The notes beneath the pieces were generated by a model, which searched no databases, was not told the DNA's origin, and saw only the letters and a list, made by a program, of their open reading frames with translations. From Polyangium fumosum (GTDB taxonomy: Bacteria; Myxococcota_A; Polyangia; Polyangiales; Polyangiaceae): a stretch of DNA of 64,000 nucleotides. A program made the translations under genes and the position numbers. The DNA lies in the NCBI RefSeq assembly GCF_005144585.1, contig NZ_SSMQ01000002.1:124001-188000 (forward strand), given 5' to 3'. This document shows, piece after piece, positions 15,701 through 24,511 of this stretch; within the stretch, counting starts at the first letter, position 1, and each line of letters opens with the position of its first letter.

Positions 15701-17983
15701 TCACTTCCGCGGGCCCGTCACGCGGATCTCCCGGAGGCGCGCGCGCAGGGCCGCGTAGCGCTCCTCCATGCCCTGGCGCGTGTCGGGCGAACGCCAGAGG
15801 TCTTTCTTTTCCTCGGGATCCTGGCCGAGATCGTAGAGCTCGTAGCCCGCGTTGTTCGAGACGATCAGCTTGAGGTCGCCGTGGATCAACGCACGGCGCG
15901 CGTCGTTGTAGGGGCCGGCTGGCATGTCGATGACGACGTCACGCGCGGCCGGCGTCTGCCCCTCGGGCAAGAACACGTCGGACAGGAGCGAGGTGCCCGA
16001 GAGGAAGTCCGGGCCCTCGGCGCCGGGCTTCGGAGGCTCGATGCGGAAGAGATCGAGCACCGTGGGCGTGACGTCGATGGTGCTCCGGCGCGCCTCGATC
16101 CGCGCAGGCTTCGCGCCCGGGACGTGCACGACGAGCGGGACGCGCACGAGCGGCTCCCACAACTCGAAGCCGTGGCGGAACATCTTGTGCTCGCCGAACG
16201 CCTCGCCGTGATCACTCGTCACGACGATCGCCGTGCGCTTGCCCCAGGGCGCCGCGCGGATCCCGTCGAGGAGGCGGCCGATGTGTTTGTCCGTGAACGC
16301 GACCTCGCCGTCGTAGAGCGCGCGCTGGCCCGCGCCGAAGTTCGGCACGTCGTCGTGGCGCAGGTAGTCGGCGTGCGGGTCGAGGTAGTGCACCCACAGG
16401 AAGAAGCGTCCCTGCGTGTTCTCCGGCTTCGCGAGCTGCGCGAGCGCCGCGTCCGTGAGCGCGTCGCTCGACTTCATGTCGGCCACGTCCCAGGGCGCGT
16501 TCTCGGGCGGCGCGGCCGAGAGATCGACCACGTCGAACCCGGCGTCGAGGCCGCCGAACTTGCCGAAGTAGCGGTGCGCATGCACGCCCATCGTGCGGAC
16601 GCCCGCGCGCGAGAGGCGCTCGGCGAGGAAGGTCTCGGTGTCCTCGAACTTGTTGAAGTGCCCCCAGTTGCGCTGCGTCTCGCTGCCGTACTTGCCGAGG
16701 AGCATCGGGCCGACGCTCTTGCCCGTGTACGAGGCGAGCGAGTAGGCCCGGAGAAACACCGCGCTCTCGGCGGCGAGTTTGTCGAGGTTCGGCGAGACGG
16801 GCTGCGGATACCCGGCGTACCCGAGGTCGGCGCGCAGCGTGTCCACCGTGATGAGCACGACGTTGAGGTCGGCGGGGACGTCGGCGCTCTTCGGCGCGGG
16901 CGCTTGCGCCGAAGCGGCAGGCGCGAGCGCGGCGAGCACCTCGGCGCGCAGGTCCGAGCCCGAGCAATCCTCGTCGACGCCGTTGTCGGGGATCTCCACG
17001 CCGAGCGGCCCGACCGACGCGTCTCCCTCGCGGCAATCCCCGCCGCCGAAGAGCGCGCTCGCGCCGTCGTGATCCCGATCCGCGAGCTTGCGCATCACCG
17101 CGAGCGAGAGCTTGCCGAGCGGCGCATCCCGCTCGATCGCCTGCGCCACCGGCGCGCCCTCGCCCCCGAGCGAGACCGCCGTCCGCGGCGTGAAGAGGAC
17201 CGGCGCGACCGCGAAGAGCGCCGCGACGAGCGCCCTGCGCGGCGAGGCGAGCGCCGACGAGAGAAACGCGGCGAACGCGATGAGCGCGAGCATCCCGACC
17301 GCACGCAGATCGAGCTCGGGGCGCTTGAGCACGCCGTAGATCCCGAAGAGCCCGCCCTCGCCGCTCGGCCCGCCGGTCGCGACGCCGAGGCCGAGGAGCA
17401 GGCCCACGACCACGAGCGCGGCGAAGGCCGTCTTCGCGGGATCGACGAACGCGGGCCGGCCCTCGCTCGCCGTCGCCAGCGCTTGCCGCAGCGCCGGCGT
17501 GAGCGCGAGCGAGAGCAGCGCCGCGAGCAGGCCGACGACGAGCGTGCCCGTCGCGATGGCGAGCCCCGCGAGCGGCGCCGCGACGTCGAGCGCGAGCAGC
17601 GCCCGTGCGAGCTGCGCGGAGAGCGTCATCCACAGGAACGCGGCCACGATCGCGAGCGGCACGAACGCGGCCACGTCCGCGGGCCGGCCTTTCGCGCGCG
17701 CGCGGAGCGACGCCACGGCCGACGCGGGCGTCGGCGCCGCGTCCGGGAAGAGGAGCACGAGCGACGTCGCCACGACGAGCCCCACGAGGAGCGCGATGGG
17801 CGCGACGAGCCCCGCGTCCGCGACGAAGATCGCGAACGCCTTGGCGGCGTCGACGCGCTCCTCCTCGCCGCCGCGCGTATACGCGGCGTCGAGCGCGGCG
17901 GCGGCGAGCCCCGCGATGGATGCGCCCATCGCCCCGCGGGCGATCCGGCTCGCCCAAGCTCGAACGTAGAGCGCGGTCTTCAT
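15701..17983 (-). CDS. Membrane sulfatase-like hydrolase with MopE-type metal-binding motif
   Basis: A 760-residue protein in three parts. The first about 330 residues contain around nine hydrophobic segments, so this is a polytopic membrane domain. Next comes DRDHDGASALFGGGDC followed after a gap by PDNGVDEDCSG, which matches the Asp-rich putative metal-binding motif of MopE-type proteins. Last is an alkaline-phosphatase-superfamily domain starting at NVVLITVDTLRAD; SDHGEAFGEHKMFRHG carries conserved metal ligands. The canonical sulfatase Cys/Ser-x-Pro-x-Arg is replaced by SYTGKSVGP, so a Thr or Ser nucleophile as in LtaS-like or phosphoethanolamine transferases is more likely than a formylglycine sulfatase. 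The start ATG overlaps the upstream recombinase stop (ATGA), indicating translational coupling. Confidence 0.85.
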   Translation of the reverse strand: MKTALYVRAWASRIARGAMGASIAGLAAAALDAAYTRGGEEERVDAAKAFAIFVADAGLVAPIALLVGLVVATSLVLLFPDAAPTPASAVASLRARAKGRPADVAAFVPLAIVAAFLWMTLSAQLARALLALDVAAPLAGLAIATGTLVVGLLAALLSLALTPALRQALATASEGRPAFVDPAKTAFAALVVVGLLLGLGVATGGPSGEGGLFGIYGVLKRPELDLRAVGMLALIAFAAFLSSALASPRRALVAALFAVAPVLFTPRTAVSLGGEGAPVAQAIERDAPLGKLSLAVMRKLADRDHDGASALFGGGDCREGDASVGPLGVEIPDNGVDEDCSGSDLRAEVLAALAPAASAQAPAPKSADVPADLNVVLITVDTLRADLGYAGYPQPVSPNLDKLAAESAVFLRAYSLASYTGKSVGPMLLGKYGSETQRNWGHFNKFEDTETFLAERLSRAGVRTMGVHAHRYFGKFGGLDAGFDVVDLSAAPPENAPWDVADMKSSDALTDAALAQLAKPENTQGRFFLWVHYLDPHADYLRHDDVPNFGAGQRALYDGEVAFTDKHIGRLLDGIRAAPWGKRTAIVVTSDHGEAFGEHKMFRHGFELWEPLVRVPLVVHVPGAKPARIEARRSTIDVTPTVLDLFRIEPPKPGAEGPDFLSGTSLLSDVFLPEGQTPAARDVVIDMPAGPYNDARRALIHGDLKLIVSNNAGYELYDLGQDPEEKKDLWRSPDTRQGMEERYAALRARLREIRVTGPRK

Positions 17984-18999
17984 CCCTTGGTTCGCGCGCG
18001 CGGCGCGCGGGGCGGCGCGACCTCCGGGCCGGCCGTCTTCGTGGGGCTCCTCCGCGCGAGCGGGTGCGCCGCGTCGTACACCTTCGTCAGGTGATCGATC
18101 GAGACGTGCGCGTACCTCTGCGTCGTCGACAGGCTCGCGTGCCCGAGCATCTTCTGGATCGCGCGCAGATCCGCGCCGCCGTCGAGCAGATGCGTCGCGA
18201 ACGTGTGCCGGAGCGCGTGCGGGTGCAGGTCCGCGCGGCCCGCGCCGAGCGCGCCGTACCGATGCACGAGGTGCTGCACCTGCCGCACGCTGATGCGCCG
18301 ACCGAGCCTCGACACGAAGAGCGCTCGCTCGTCGAGCGCGCCCGTCTTCGGGTTCCGAAGCTCCTCCCGCCGCCCGAGCCATCGCGTGATCGCGCCGCAC
18401 GCGAGCGAGCCCACCGGCACGATCCGCTCCTTGCTCCCCTTGCCGAGCACACGCGCGCGTCCACCGTCCGCCGTGATCTCCACGTCGCCGACGTCGAGCC
18501 CCACGAGCTCCGACACGCGGAGCCCCGACGCGTACAGCACCTCCAAGATCGCCCGATCCCGCTGCCCTTCCGCCGTCGCCTCGTCGGGCGCCTCGACGAC
18601 CTCCGCTGCGGCGTCCGCGTTGACGAACGTGGGCATCGGCCGCCGCACCTTCGGCAGCTCGAGCTCGGCTGCGGGGTTCTTCTCGATCTCCCCGCGCCGT
18701 TCGAGCCACCGCAGGAAGGCCCGCACGGCGGCGATCTTCCTGCCGATCGACGGCGGCGCGTGCGTTCGGGCGAGCTGCCCGAGGAACCCTCGCAACACGA
18801 ACACGTCGAGATCCCCGGGCCCCCGCACGCGCCCGCGCCGCTCCTGCACGTGGGCGATGAGCTGGGCAAGGTCTCGACGGTACGCGGCGACGGTATGGGG
18901 CGATGCTCGGCGTTCCTCGCCGAGATGGCGTACGAACCGCGCCACGGCCTCTTCGAGGCCCGCGCCCTTCGCGGCGTTCTCCGGGACCGCGCTCTTCAC
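17980..18999 (-). CDS. xerC: XerC/XerD-type tyrosine recombinase
   Basis: A 339-residue site-specific recombinase with a GTG start. Residues about 15-110 are the SAM-like core-binding domain (SPHTVAAYRRDLAQLIAHV); residues about 125-315 are the catalytic domain with all residues in place: Arg161 (GLRVSELVGL), Lys187, His261 and Arg264 in HALRHTFATHLL, His287 in LGHASLSTTQ, and the Tyr296 nucleophile. Length and the LGHASLSTTQRYAHVS signature are those of chromosomal Xer proteins that resolve replicon dimers. A 25-residue basic Pro-rich tail is extra. XerC versus XerD cannot be settled without the genome's second copy. Its stop overlaps the sulfatase-like start by 4 bp. Confidence 0.87.
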   Translation of the reverse strand: MKSAVPENAAKGAGLEEAVARFVRHLGEERRASPHTVAAYRRDLAQLIAHVQERRGRVRGPGDLDVFVLRGFLGQLARTHAPPSIGRKIAAVRAFLRWLERRGEIEKNPAAELELPKVRRPMPTFVNADAAAEVVEAPDEATAEGQRDRAILEVLYASGLRVSELVGLDVGDVEITADGGRARVLGKGSKERIVPVGSLACGAITRWLGRREELRNPKTGALDERALFVSRLGRRISVRQVQHLVHRYGALGAGRADLHPHALRHTFATHLLDGGADLRAIQKMLGHASLSTTQRYAHVSIDHLTKVYDAAHPLARRSPTKTAGPEVAPPRAPRARTKG

Positions 19000-19147
19000 G
19001 GCCCTTCCCGTAGCATCGCCCCCCGCCCCCGGGCAAAGAGAGCGTCGACCGAGGGCGCCCGCGTCGATCGACCGGACCGGACCGGGGGCCTCTGCGAAAA
19101 GATGCCTTCCGTGGGAGGGACCAGGTAGATTGCTCCCCGGGGAACCT

Positions 19148-20041
19148 ATGGAAGGCGAGACGCTCGAGGGCCGCTACCAGCTCGGGGAGGAGCTCGGACG
19201 CGGGCGTCATGGCGTCGTGTACAGGGCGAACGACCTGCAAACCGGCACCGAGGTCGCCGTCAAACGGCTGCGCACGCAGGCCCAGGACGACCCGCAGCTC
19301 CCCGCGCGCCTCTTCCGCGAAGCCCAATCCCTCGCGTCGCTCTGGGGCACGAGCGTCGTGCGCGTCCACGCCTTCGGCACCGACCCCGACGGCGCCTTGT
19401 TCCTGGTCACGGAGCTGCTCGAAGGCGAGAGCTTCGAGGCGCACCTCGCGGACCTGGAGCTCTTCGGCGATCGTTTGAGCTCCTATAACCTGCTCACGCT
19501 CCTCGACCCGATCGCGCGCGCGCTCCACACCGCGCACGCACAAGGCATCATCCACCGCGACGTCAAACCCGCGAACCTCTTCCTCATCTCGCCCGAGCAG
19601 GGCGGCGGCGTGCGCATCCTGGACTTCGGCCTCGCCCAGGTCCTCGGCTTCGAGGCGCTCATGGCCGAGAACACCCCAGGCGGCTCGCCGAGCTACGTCG
19701 CGCCCGAGGCCTTTCGCGGCGAGCCGCTCGATCATCGCGCCGACGTCTATGCCTTCGGCGCCGTCGTCTTCCGCGCGCTCGCCGGCCGGACGCCGTTCCA
19801 GGGCGACACCCTCGCGGATCTCGCCCTCGCCGTGACGACCGCGCCGCGCCCCGAGCTCTCCCCGCTACGGCCCGACCTCGCCCCCGAGATCGACGCGTGG
19901 GCCGCGCGCGCGCTCGCGGCCGATCCCAACCAGCGGTACGCGTACATCCCCACGTTGTGGAACGACCTCATCCGCGTGATGATGAACGGCAAAGGCCCGA
20001 GCGCCGATCGGGTGCGACAAACCTTCCGCCTACCCGGCTAG
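19148..20041 (+). CDS. Soluble Ser/Thr protein kinase
   Basis: A 297-residue protein that is a kinase domain and nothing else: glycine loop LGRGRHGVV, catalytic Lys39, HRD at 136-138 with Asn143, DFG at 159-161, and GSPSYVAPEAF. The start at MEGETLEGRY is preceded by GGGGAACCT; the frame is open far upstream only because it runs antisense through the recombinase gene. With no transmembrane segment or sensory domain it is cytoplasmic. It is separated by only 6 bp from the second kinase on the same strand, so the two are surely cotranscribed and may act as a cascade or heterodimer. Confidence 0.92.
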   Translation: MEGETLEGRYQLGEELGRGRHGVVYRANDLQTGTEVAVKRLRTQAQDDPQLPARLFREAQSLASLWGTSVVRVHAFGTDPDGALFLVTELLEGESFEAHLADLELFGDRLSSYNLLTLLDPIARALHTAHAQGIIHRDVKPANLFLISPEQGGGVRILDFGLAQVLGFEALMAENTPGGSPSYVAPEAFRGEPLDHRADVYAFGAVVFRALAGRTPFQGDTLADLALAVTTAPRPELSPLRPDLAPEIDAWAARALAADPNQRYAYIPTLWNDLIRVMMNGKGPSADRVRQTFRLPG

Positions 20042-20047
20042 CCCTGC

Positions 20048-21316
20048 ATGTCGCCTACCCACGAGAGCGCGCAGTCCATCGAGATCGACGACGAGGCCGA
20101 GGCCGAACAACCGGCCGACGTCGACCAGGCCAACGAGGAGGCCCACCAAAAAGCGCTCGAACGCGCGCGGGACCTGATTGGCCAGACGATCTCGGAGCGC
20201 TACCGGATCATCGACCTCCTGGCGATGGGCGGCATGGGCGCTGTCTACCTCGGCGAGCACGTGCTCATGCACAAGCGCATCGCCGTGAAGATCCTGCACC
20301 CCGAGAGCGACGACAACCCCGAGATCGTGGCGCGCTTCGAGCGTGAAGCCCTCGTCGGCGCGCACATCGACAACCCGAACATCGCCCACGCGACGGACTT
20401 CGGGAAGCTCGACGACGGCTCGTACTTCCTGATCCTCGAGTACGTCGAGGGGAAGAACCTCGCCGAGGTGATCCGCGAGGGACCGATGAAGCCGCGCACC
20501 GTCGTGCACGTCGCGCGGCAGATCCTGCTCGGCCTGCAAGCCGCGCACGAGCTCGGCATCGTGCACCGCGACCTGAAGCCGCGAAACGTGATGCTCGAAT
20601 CTGGCTTCGTGGCGAAGCTCATCGATTTCGGCTTCGCGAAGGTCTCCGTCGGCAAGCTCCCGCTCACGGTGCCCAAGGAGGGCCGGCCGCCGTCACGCCT
20701 CACCGGCGTCGGCGTGATCTTCGGGACGATCAACTACCTCGCGCCCGAGGCGGCGCACGGCATGGACGCGGTCGACGAGCGCGCGGACCTCTATGCGCTC
20801 GGCGTGATGATGTACGAGATGCTGACGGGCAAACACCCGTTCGATTCGACCGATCCGGTCGAGATGTTTTCGCATCACCGCACGACCCCGCCGCCGCGTT
20901 TTTCCGTGCGCGCGCCGGACGTGACGATTCCCGCCGAACTCGAGCCGCTCGTGGGCAGGCTGCTCGAAAAGGACCCGTACGAGCGATTCCAGAATGCGGC
21001 CGCGGCGATCGAGGCGCTGGACGCGCTTTCGATTTCGAGCGAGCCCGTCGAAGAAGCGGCCGTTCGTTCGAGGAAGATCACGCCGCCGCCGCCCTCGGTC
21101 TCGACGCGCCCCCCGGAGCAATCGAGCGCCAATACAGAGCCGGCGAAGGTGGCTGAAGCAGCGCCTGCGAGCGCGGTGCGCAAGAAGAAGAAAAAGGCGC
21201 GGGCCGACGAGCTCGCGCGGCGCGCCGCCGAAAAGAAGCCGAGCGCCATCAATTACACGCTCGCCGTCATTGCGATCGTGGCCGTGGCCGCGGCGGCGTT
21301 TTTCGCGTCGCGCTGA
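20048..21316 (+). CDS. Ser/Thr protein kinase with C-terminal membrane anchor
   Basis: A 422-residue kinase. An acidic N-terminal extension of about 45 residues precedes the domain (about 50-320): LLAMGGMG replaces the first glycine of the loop by Ala, while Lys81, HRD 173-175, Asn180 and DFG 193-195 are intact, so it should be active. FGTINYLAPEA is the activation segment. A Pro/Glu/Ser-rich linker and a basic KKKKKAR cluster lead to a hydrophobic C-terminal segment (INYTLAVIAIVAVAAAAFF), giving a tail-anchored topology with the kinase in the cytoplasm and almost nothing outside. Cotranscribed with the soluble kinase 6 bp upstream. Confidence 0.92.
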   Translation: MSPTHESAQSIEIDDEAEAEQPADVDQANEEAHQKALERARDLIGQTISERYRIIDLLAMGGMGAVYLGEHVLMHKRIAVKILHPESDDNPEIVARFEREALVGAHIDNPNIAHATDFGKLDDGSYFLILEYVEGKNLAEVIREGPMKPRTVVHVARQILLGLQAAHELGIVHRDLKPRNVMLESGFVAKLIDFGFAKVSVGKLPLTVPKEGRPPSRLTGVGVIFGTINYLAPEAAHGMDAVDERADLYALGVMMYEMLTGKHPFDSTDPVEMFSHHRTTPPPRFSVRAPDVTIPAELEPLVGRLLEKDPYERFQNAAAAIEALDALSISSEPVEEAAVRSRKITPPPPSVSTRPPEQSSANTEPAKVAEAAPASAVRKKKKKARADELARRAAEKKPSAINYTLAVIAIVAVAAAAFFASR

Positions 21317-21470
21317 GCGGTCTACCCCGCGAATTCAACTCGAAGCGACGTCCCGCCGCTGCACGAGTGGATCCGGGTCACCCGCAGGGGCAGCGTCCTC
21401 CCACGAAGCCCTGCCCCCTGTCGCCCGCAACACCTCCCACCCACCCCTCGCTGGTGACCCGCATCAGCGA

Positions 21471-21493
21471 CAAGGGGGCGAGGCGACCCCTTG
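21471..21493. terminator. Hairpin in the 400-bp gap between convergent kinase and gor genes
   Basis: CAAGGGG and CCCCTTG form a 7-bp stem with a 9-nt loop. It lies in the otherwise featureless region 21317-21716, between two convergent genes, where a bidirectional terminator would be expected. There is no T-run on either side. The short open frames in this gap show no ribosome-binding sites or recognisable products; I see no gene there. Confidence 0.35.
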
Positions 21494-21716
21494 CGGCTGA
21501 CCCGTGGCAGCCCGAACGCAGTCGCCTCCGGGTCGTAGCCCCTCCCGGTCTTCCTCAAGAACCGCCGTCCTATGCCCCGAGGCAGTCCTCATCAGGCGCA
21601 GCACGTGGCCCCTGCCCCTCTCGCCTGCGCCTCGTCATCCGCTCGCGGAGACCGCCCCCGTTGCATGCGAATACGCCTCGACCGAAGCCATCCGACGGAT
21701 CCCAACAGGGGTAGGC

Positions 21717-23093
21717 TCAATCGCCCGACATCGGCCCCGGATCCGGGATCGGGTCGCGCATCGTGACGAACTCCTCCGCGGCCGTCGGGTGAATGCCGAC
21801 CGTCGCGTCGAATTGCGCCTTCGTCGCGCCGCATTGGATCGCAATGGCCACGCCTTGGATGATCTCCGGCGCGTCCGCGCCGACCATGTGCGCGCCCACC
21901 ACCTTCTGCGTCGCCCGGTCCACGATGAGCTTCATCATCGTGCGCTCATCCCGCCCCGAGAGCGTGTGCTTCATCGGCCGGAAGCGCGCGCGGTAGACGT
22001 CGACCTTGCCATACCGCCGCCGCGCCTCGTGCTCCGGCAGGCCCACCGTGGCCGCCGGCGGCTGCGAGAATACCGCGCTCGGCACGTCCTCGTGGTTCAT
22101 GGCGGTCGGGCGGTCCCGGAAAAGCGTCTCCGCCACGGCGCGCGCCTCCGCGATGGCCACCGGCGTGAGGTTGATCCGATCCGTCACGTCCCCGACCGCG
22201 AAGATGTTCTGCACGCTCGTCCGCGAGTATCCGTCGACCTTGATCGCCCGCACCTCGTCGAGGGCCACGCCGACCTCCTCCAGCCCGAGCCCGTCCGTGT
22301 TCGGCGCGCGCCCCGTCGCGAACAGGACCACGTCCGTCTCCAGGATCTCGCCGCCTGCGAGGCGCACGGACAGGCTGTCGCCGTCCTTCGCCACGCTCCG
22401 GAGGATCGTCTCGCGCAGGATCCGGATGCCGCGCTTCTGCATGCCTTCGGCCACGGACTCGCGCACGTCTTGATCGAAGCCGCGCAGCACGTTGTCGCCG
22501 CGCAGGGCGAGCGTCACCTCCGCGCCCGCGGCGCGCCAGATGCCGGCGAACTCCACGCCGATGTAGCCGCCGCCCACGACGAGCGCGCGGCGCGGCACGT
22601 ACGGCAGATCGAGCGCCTCGTCCGAGGAGATGCCGAGCTCCTTGCCCGGGATGTCGGGCCGCACGGGCCGGCTGCCCGTCGCGAGGAGCAGGTGCCGCGC
22701 CGTGTAGCGCTTGCCCGCGACCTCGACCGTGTGGGGATCCACGACCCGCGCATGCCCCTCGATCGTCGTAACGCCCGCGTCGCGCAGCATGCGCACGTAG
22801 ATGCCGTTCAGCCGATCGAGCTCGCGCTCCTTCGCCTCGACGAGCTTCGCCCAGTCGAGCTTCGCCTCGCCGAACGTCCAGCCGAAGCCACGCGCGTCTT
22901 CGAGCTCCTCGGCCACGTGCGCGCCGTAGACGAGCAGCTTCTTCGGCACGCAGCCGCGCAGGACGCAGGTGCCGCCCACGCGGCGCGCCTCGCAGATCGC
23001 CACGCGTGCGCCGTACGACGCCGATCTGCGGCTCCCCGCCACGCCGCCCGAGCCTGCGCCGATGGTGAAGAGATCGAAGTCGAACGTGGTCAT
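21717..23093 (-). CDS. gor: Glutathione-disulfide reductase
   Basis: A 458-residue flavoprotein disulfide reductase. GAGSGG (12-17) binds FAD; the redox-active pair is in GGTCVLRGCVPKK (Cys43, Cys48), the glutathione-reductase spacing and context rather than lipoamide dehydrogenase. The NADPH site GGGYIGVEFA is followed by Arg residues (LALRGDNVLRGFD) typical of NADPH preference. GDVTDRINLTPVA is the second FAD motif and GIHPTAAEEF near the C-terminus carries the catalytic His-Glu pair. The enzyme keeps glutathione reduced in the cytoplasm. The start has GGAGG 9 bases upstream; the longer open frame upstream crosses the next gene. Confidence 0.94.
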   Translation of the reverse strand: MTTFDFDLFTIGAGSGGVAGSRRSASYGARVAICEARRVGGTCVLRGCVPKKLLVYGAHVAEELEDARGFGWTFGEAKLDWAKLVEAKERELDRLNGIYVRMLRDAGVTTIEGHARVVDPHTVEVAGKRYTARHLLLATGSRPVRPDIPGKELGISSDEALDLPYVPRRALVVGGGYIGVEFAGIWRAAGAEVTLALRGDNVLRGFDQDVRESVAEGMQKRGIRILRETILRSVAKDGDSLSVRLAGGEILETDVVLFATGRAPNTDGLGLEEVGVALDEVRAIKVDGYSRTSVQNIFAVGDVTDRINLTPVAIAEARAVAETLFRDRPTAMNHEDVPSAVFSQPPAATVGLPEHEARRRYGKVDVYRARFRPMKHTLSGRDERTMMKLIVDRATQKVVGAHMVGADAPEIIQGVAIAIQCGATKAQFDATVGIHPTAAEEFVTMRDPIPDPGPMSGD

Positions 23094-23143
23094 CGCGGGG
23101 CCTCCTCGGCGGGAGTATGCGGGAGGATGGGCGAACGCGCGAT

Positions 23144-23214
23144 GGGGTTTGGGGCGTAGCTCGGCTCGTCCGAGCGTAGCCCCAACGTCGGCAGGGGGTT
23201 TGGGGCGTAGCTCG
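23144..23214. repeat. Two 20-bp direct repeats between the STAS gene and gor
   Basis: GGGGTTTGGGGCGTAGCTCG occurs at 23144-23163 and again, unchanged, at 23195-23214. Between them GCTCGG and CCGAGC form a small hairpin around 23160-23174. The block sits upstream of gor and just downstream of the STAS gene stop, so it could carry gor promoter elements or be a residue of duplication. Confidence 0.6.
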
Positions 23215-23224
23215 ACGCGGGCCC

Positions 23225-24289
23225 TTACTTGCGGCCCCTCTCGGTCGAACGCATGCAGCGCCGGAGCGCCTCGCGCAGCGTCGCGAGCGTGATGATTTTC
23301 GTGAGATCGATCCCGATCTGCACCATCGTCTGCGCGACCGCGGGGCGAATGCCCGTGATGATGCACTTCGCGCCGAGCAGCTCGGTCGCGCGCACGAGCT
23401 TGCCGATGTGGTCGGCCGTCGCGGTATCCACGATGTCGACGCCCGTGAGGTCGATGATCGCGTACGTCGCGCCCTTTTGCGTGATCGTGTGGAGCAGCCG
23501 CTCCATCATCTCGGCGGCGCGCTGGCTGTCGACCACGCCCATGAGCGGGAGCGAAAGCACGCCGTCCCATACCTCGATGATCGGCGTCGAGAGCGCCCGG
23601 ATCGCCTCTTCTTGCCGCGCGATGAGCTCGAGTTTTTCGCGCAGCTCGCGCTCGGCCGCGGCGCGCTCGTCGACCTCCTTGCGCACGCGTTCGAGCGCCA
23701 CCGCGAGGTCCGCCTTCGTGGCCTGGTCCGATTCAAAGAGCGCGTCGAGCCGATCTTCGAGGCTCCTTTCCGAAGGTCGCACGACGAACTCGTCGTACGC
23801 GTCGCCCCGGGCCGCAAAAGCCGTCTGCTCGGCCCAGCACGACGGCACGCTGAAATAGCGCTGAAATATCCCGGCGAACTTGCCTCCCACGTAGGCGGAG
23901 CCCCAATGGGCCTCGATCGCGCGCTGCGCCATGGATTCCCAGCTATTGTGGACCCGGACATGTGCCTCGTGGGCTTTCGCGTCGACGGAGACGAGCTCCC
24001 AGCGCCCCCAGCCCGCCGCCGCCGCGACCGCCGCGAGCGCCGCAAAGCCCTCCTCGAATGTGGGCTGCGAACAAATGAGGGCCCAATCTCCGTCCGTGCT
24101 GTCGCGCCCGCCGCCGTGGAGCGCGAGCCGGAATCGCTCGGTGCCGACCATCCGGTGAAAACCGGACAAAAGGCCTGCGACGGACGACTCGGTCCACATC
24201 GTCACAGCGGGAGAGCCGCCCCAGGTGCACACACCTTTCTCGGCGTCCCACTCGACGTCGATCCCCCCGATACGCACCTTGTCGCCCAT
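23225..24289 (-). CDS. V4R-like sensor / coiled coil / STAS protein (copy 1)
   Basis: A 354-residue soluble protein; the start MGDKVRIGG follows GAGGTGGGG. The N-terminal 200 residues form a sensor-like domain whose second half (GWGRWELVSVD, then AGIFQRYFSVPSCWAEQTAFAARGD) resembles V4R/4-vinyl-reductase small-molecule-binding domains with a conserved Cys. A heptad-rich coiled coil (about 215-255) joins it to a C-terminal STAS domain (about 262-350) with the RsbR-like LSTPIIEVWDGVLSLPLMG and IIDLTGVDIVD. This is the layout of stressosome sensor proteins. A close paralogue lies immediately upstream on the same strand, and the PAS-STAS protein at 5.6 kb has the same C-terminal type. Confidence 0.85.
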   Translation of the reverse strand: MGDKVRIGGIDVEWDAEKGVCTWGGSPAVTMWTESSVAGLLSGFHRMVGTERFRLALHGGGRDSTDGDWALICSQPTFEEGFAALAAVAAAAGWGRWELVSVDAKAHEAHVRVHNSWESMAQRAIEAHWGSAYVGGKFAGIFQRYFSVPSCWAEQTAFAARGDAYDEFVVRPSERSLEDRLDALFESDQATKADLAVALERVRKEVDERAAAERELREKLELIARQEEAIRALSTPIIEVWDGVLSLPLMGVVDSQRAAEMMERLLHTITQKGATYAIIDLTGVDIVDTATADHIGKLVRATELLGAKCIITGIRPAVAQTMVQIGIDLTKIITLATLREALRRCMRSTERGRK

Positions 24290-24511
24290 CGTTCGGCCCC
24301 ACCTCGCAATGACGAGGGAGCGTATCGCCGGCGCCGCGATCAAGCCAGCGAAATAAAGGGTGCAGCCATAGCGTAGCGCCCTGCCGCGCACCCCATGAGC
24401 GACAACAGCCTGACGCCGTTTCCACGCGCAATCATGACCGTGTACCTGGAAAACGGCGCGCCCGCGTCGTCGCTAGAGCGAGGCGCGGGCGCTCACGCGG
24501 ATTCCGCGTGG

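Noticed and set aside
15701-19735. A single 1344-codon minus-strand frame joining the sulfatase-like gene to sequence opposite the kinase
   Set aside because: Only the part from 17983 has gene character; the rest is antisense of the recombinase region and kinase.
21317-21716. Possible gene or RNA in the gap between kinase and gor
   Set aside because: Only short Pro/Arg-rich frames and one weak hairpin; no tRNA-like or riboswitch-like structure seen.
24290-24511. Possible small gene between the two STAS paralogues
   Set aside because: Short open frames lack ribosome-binding sites and typical codon pattern; probably noncoding.
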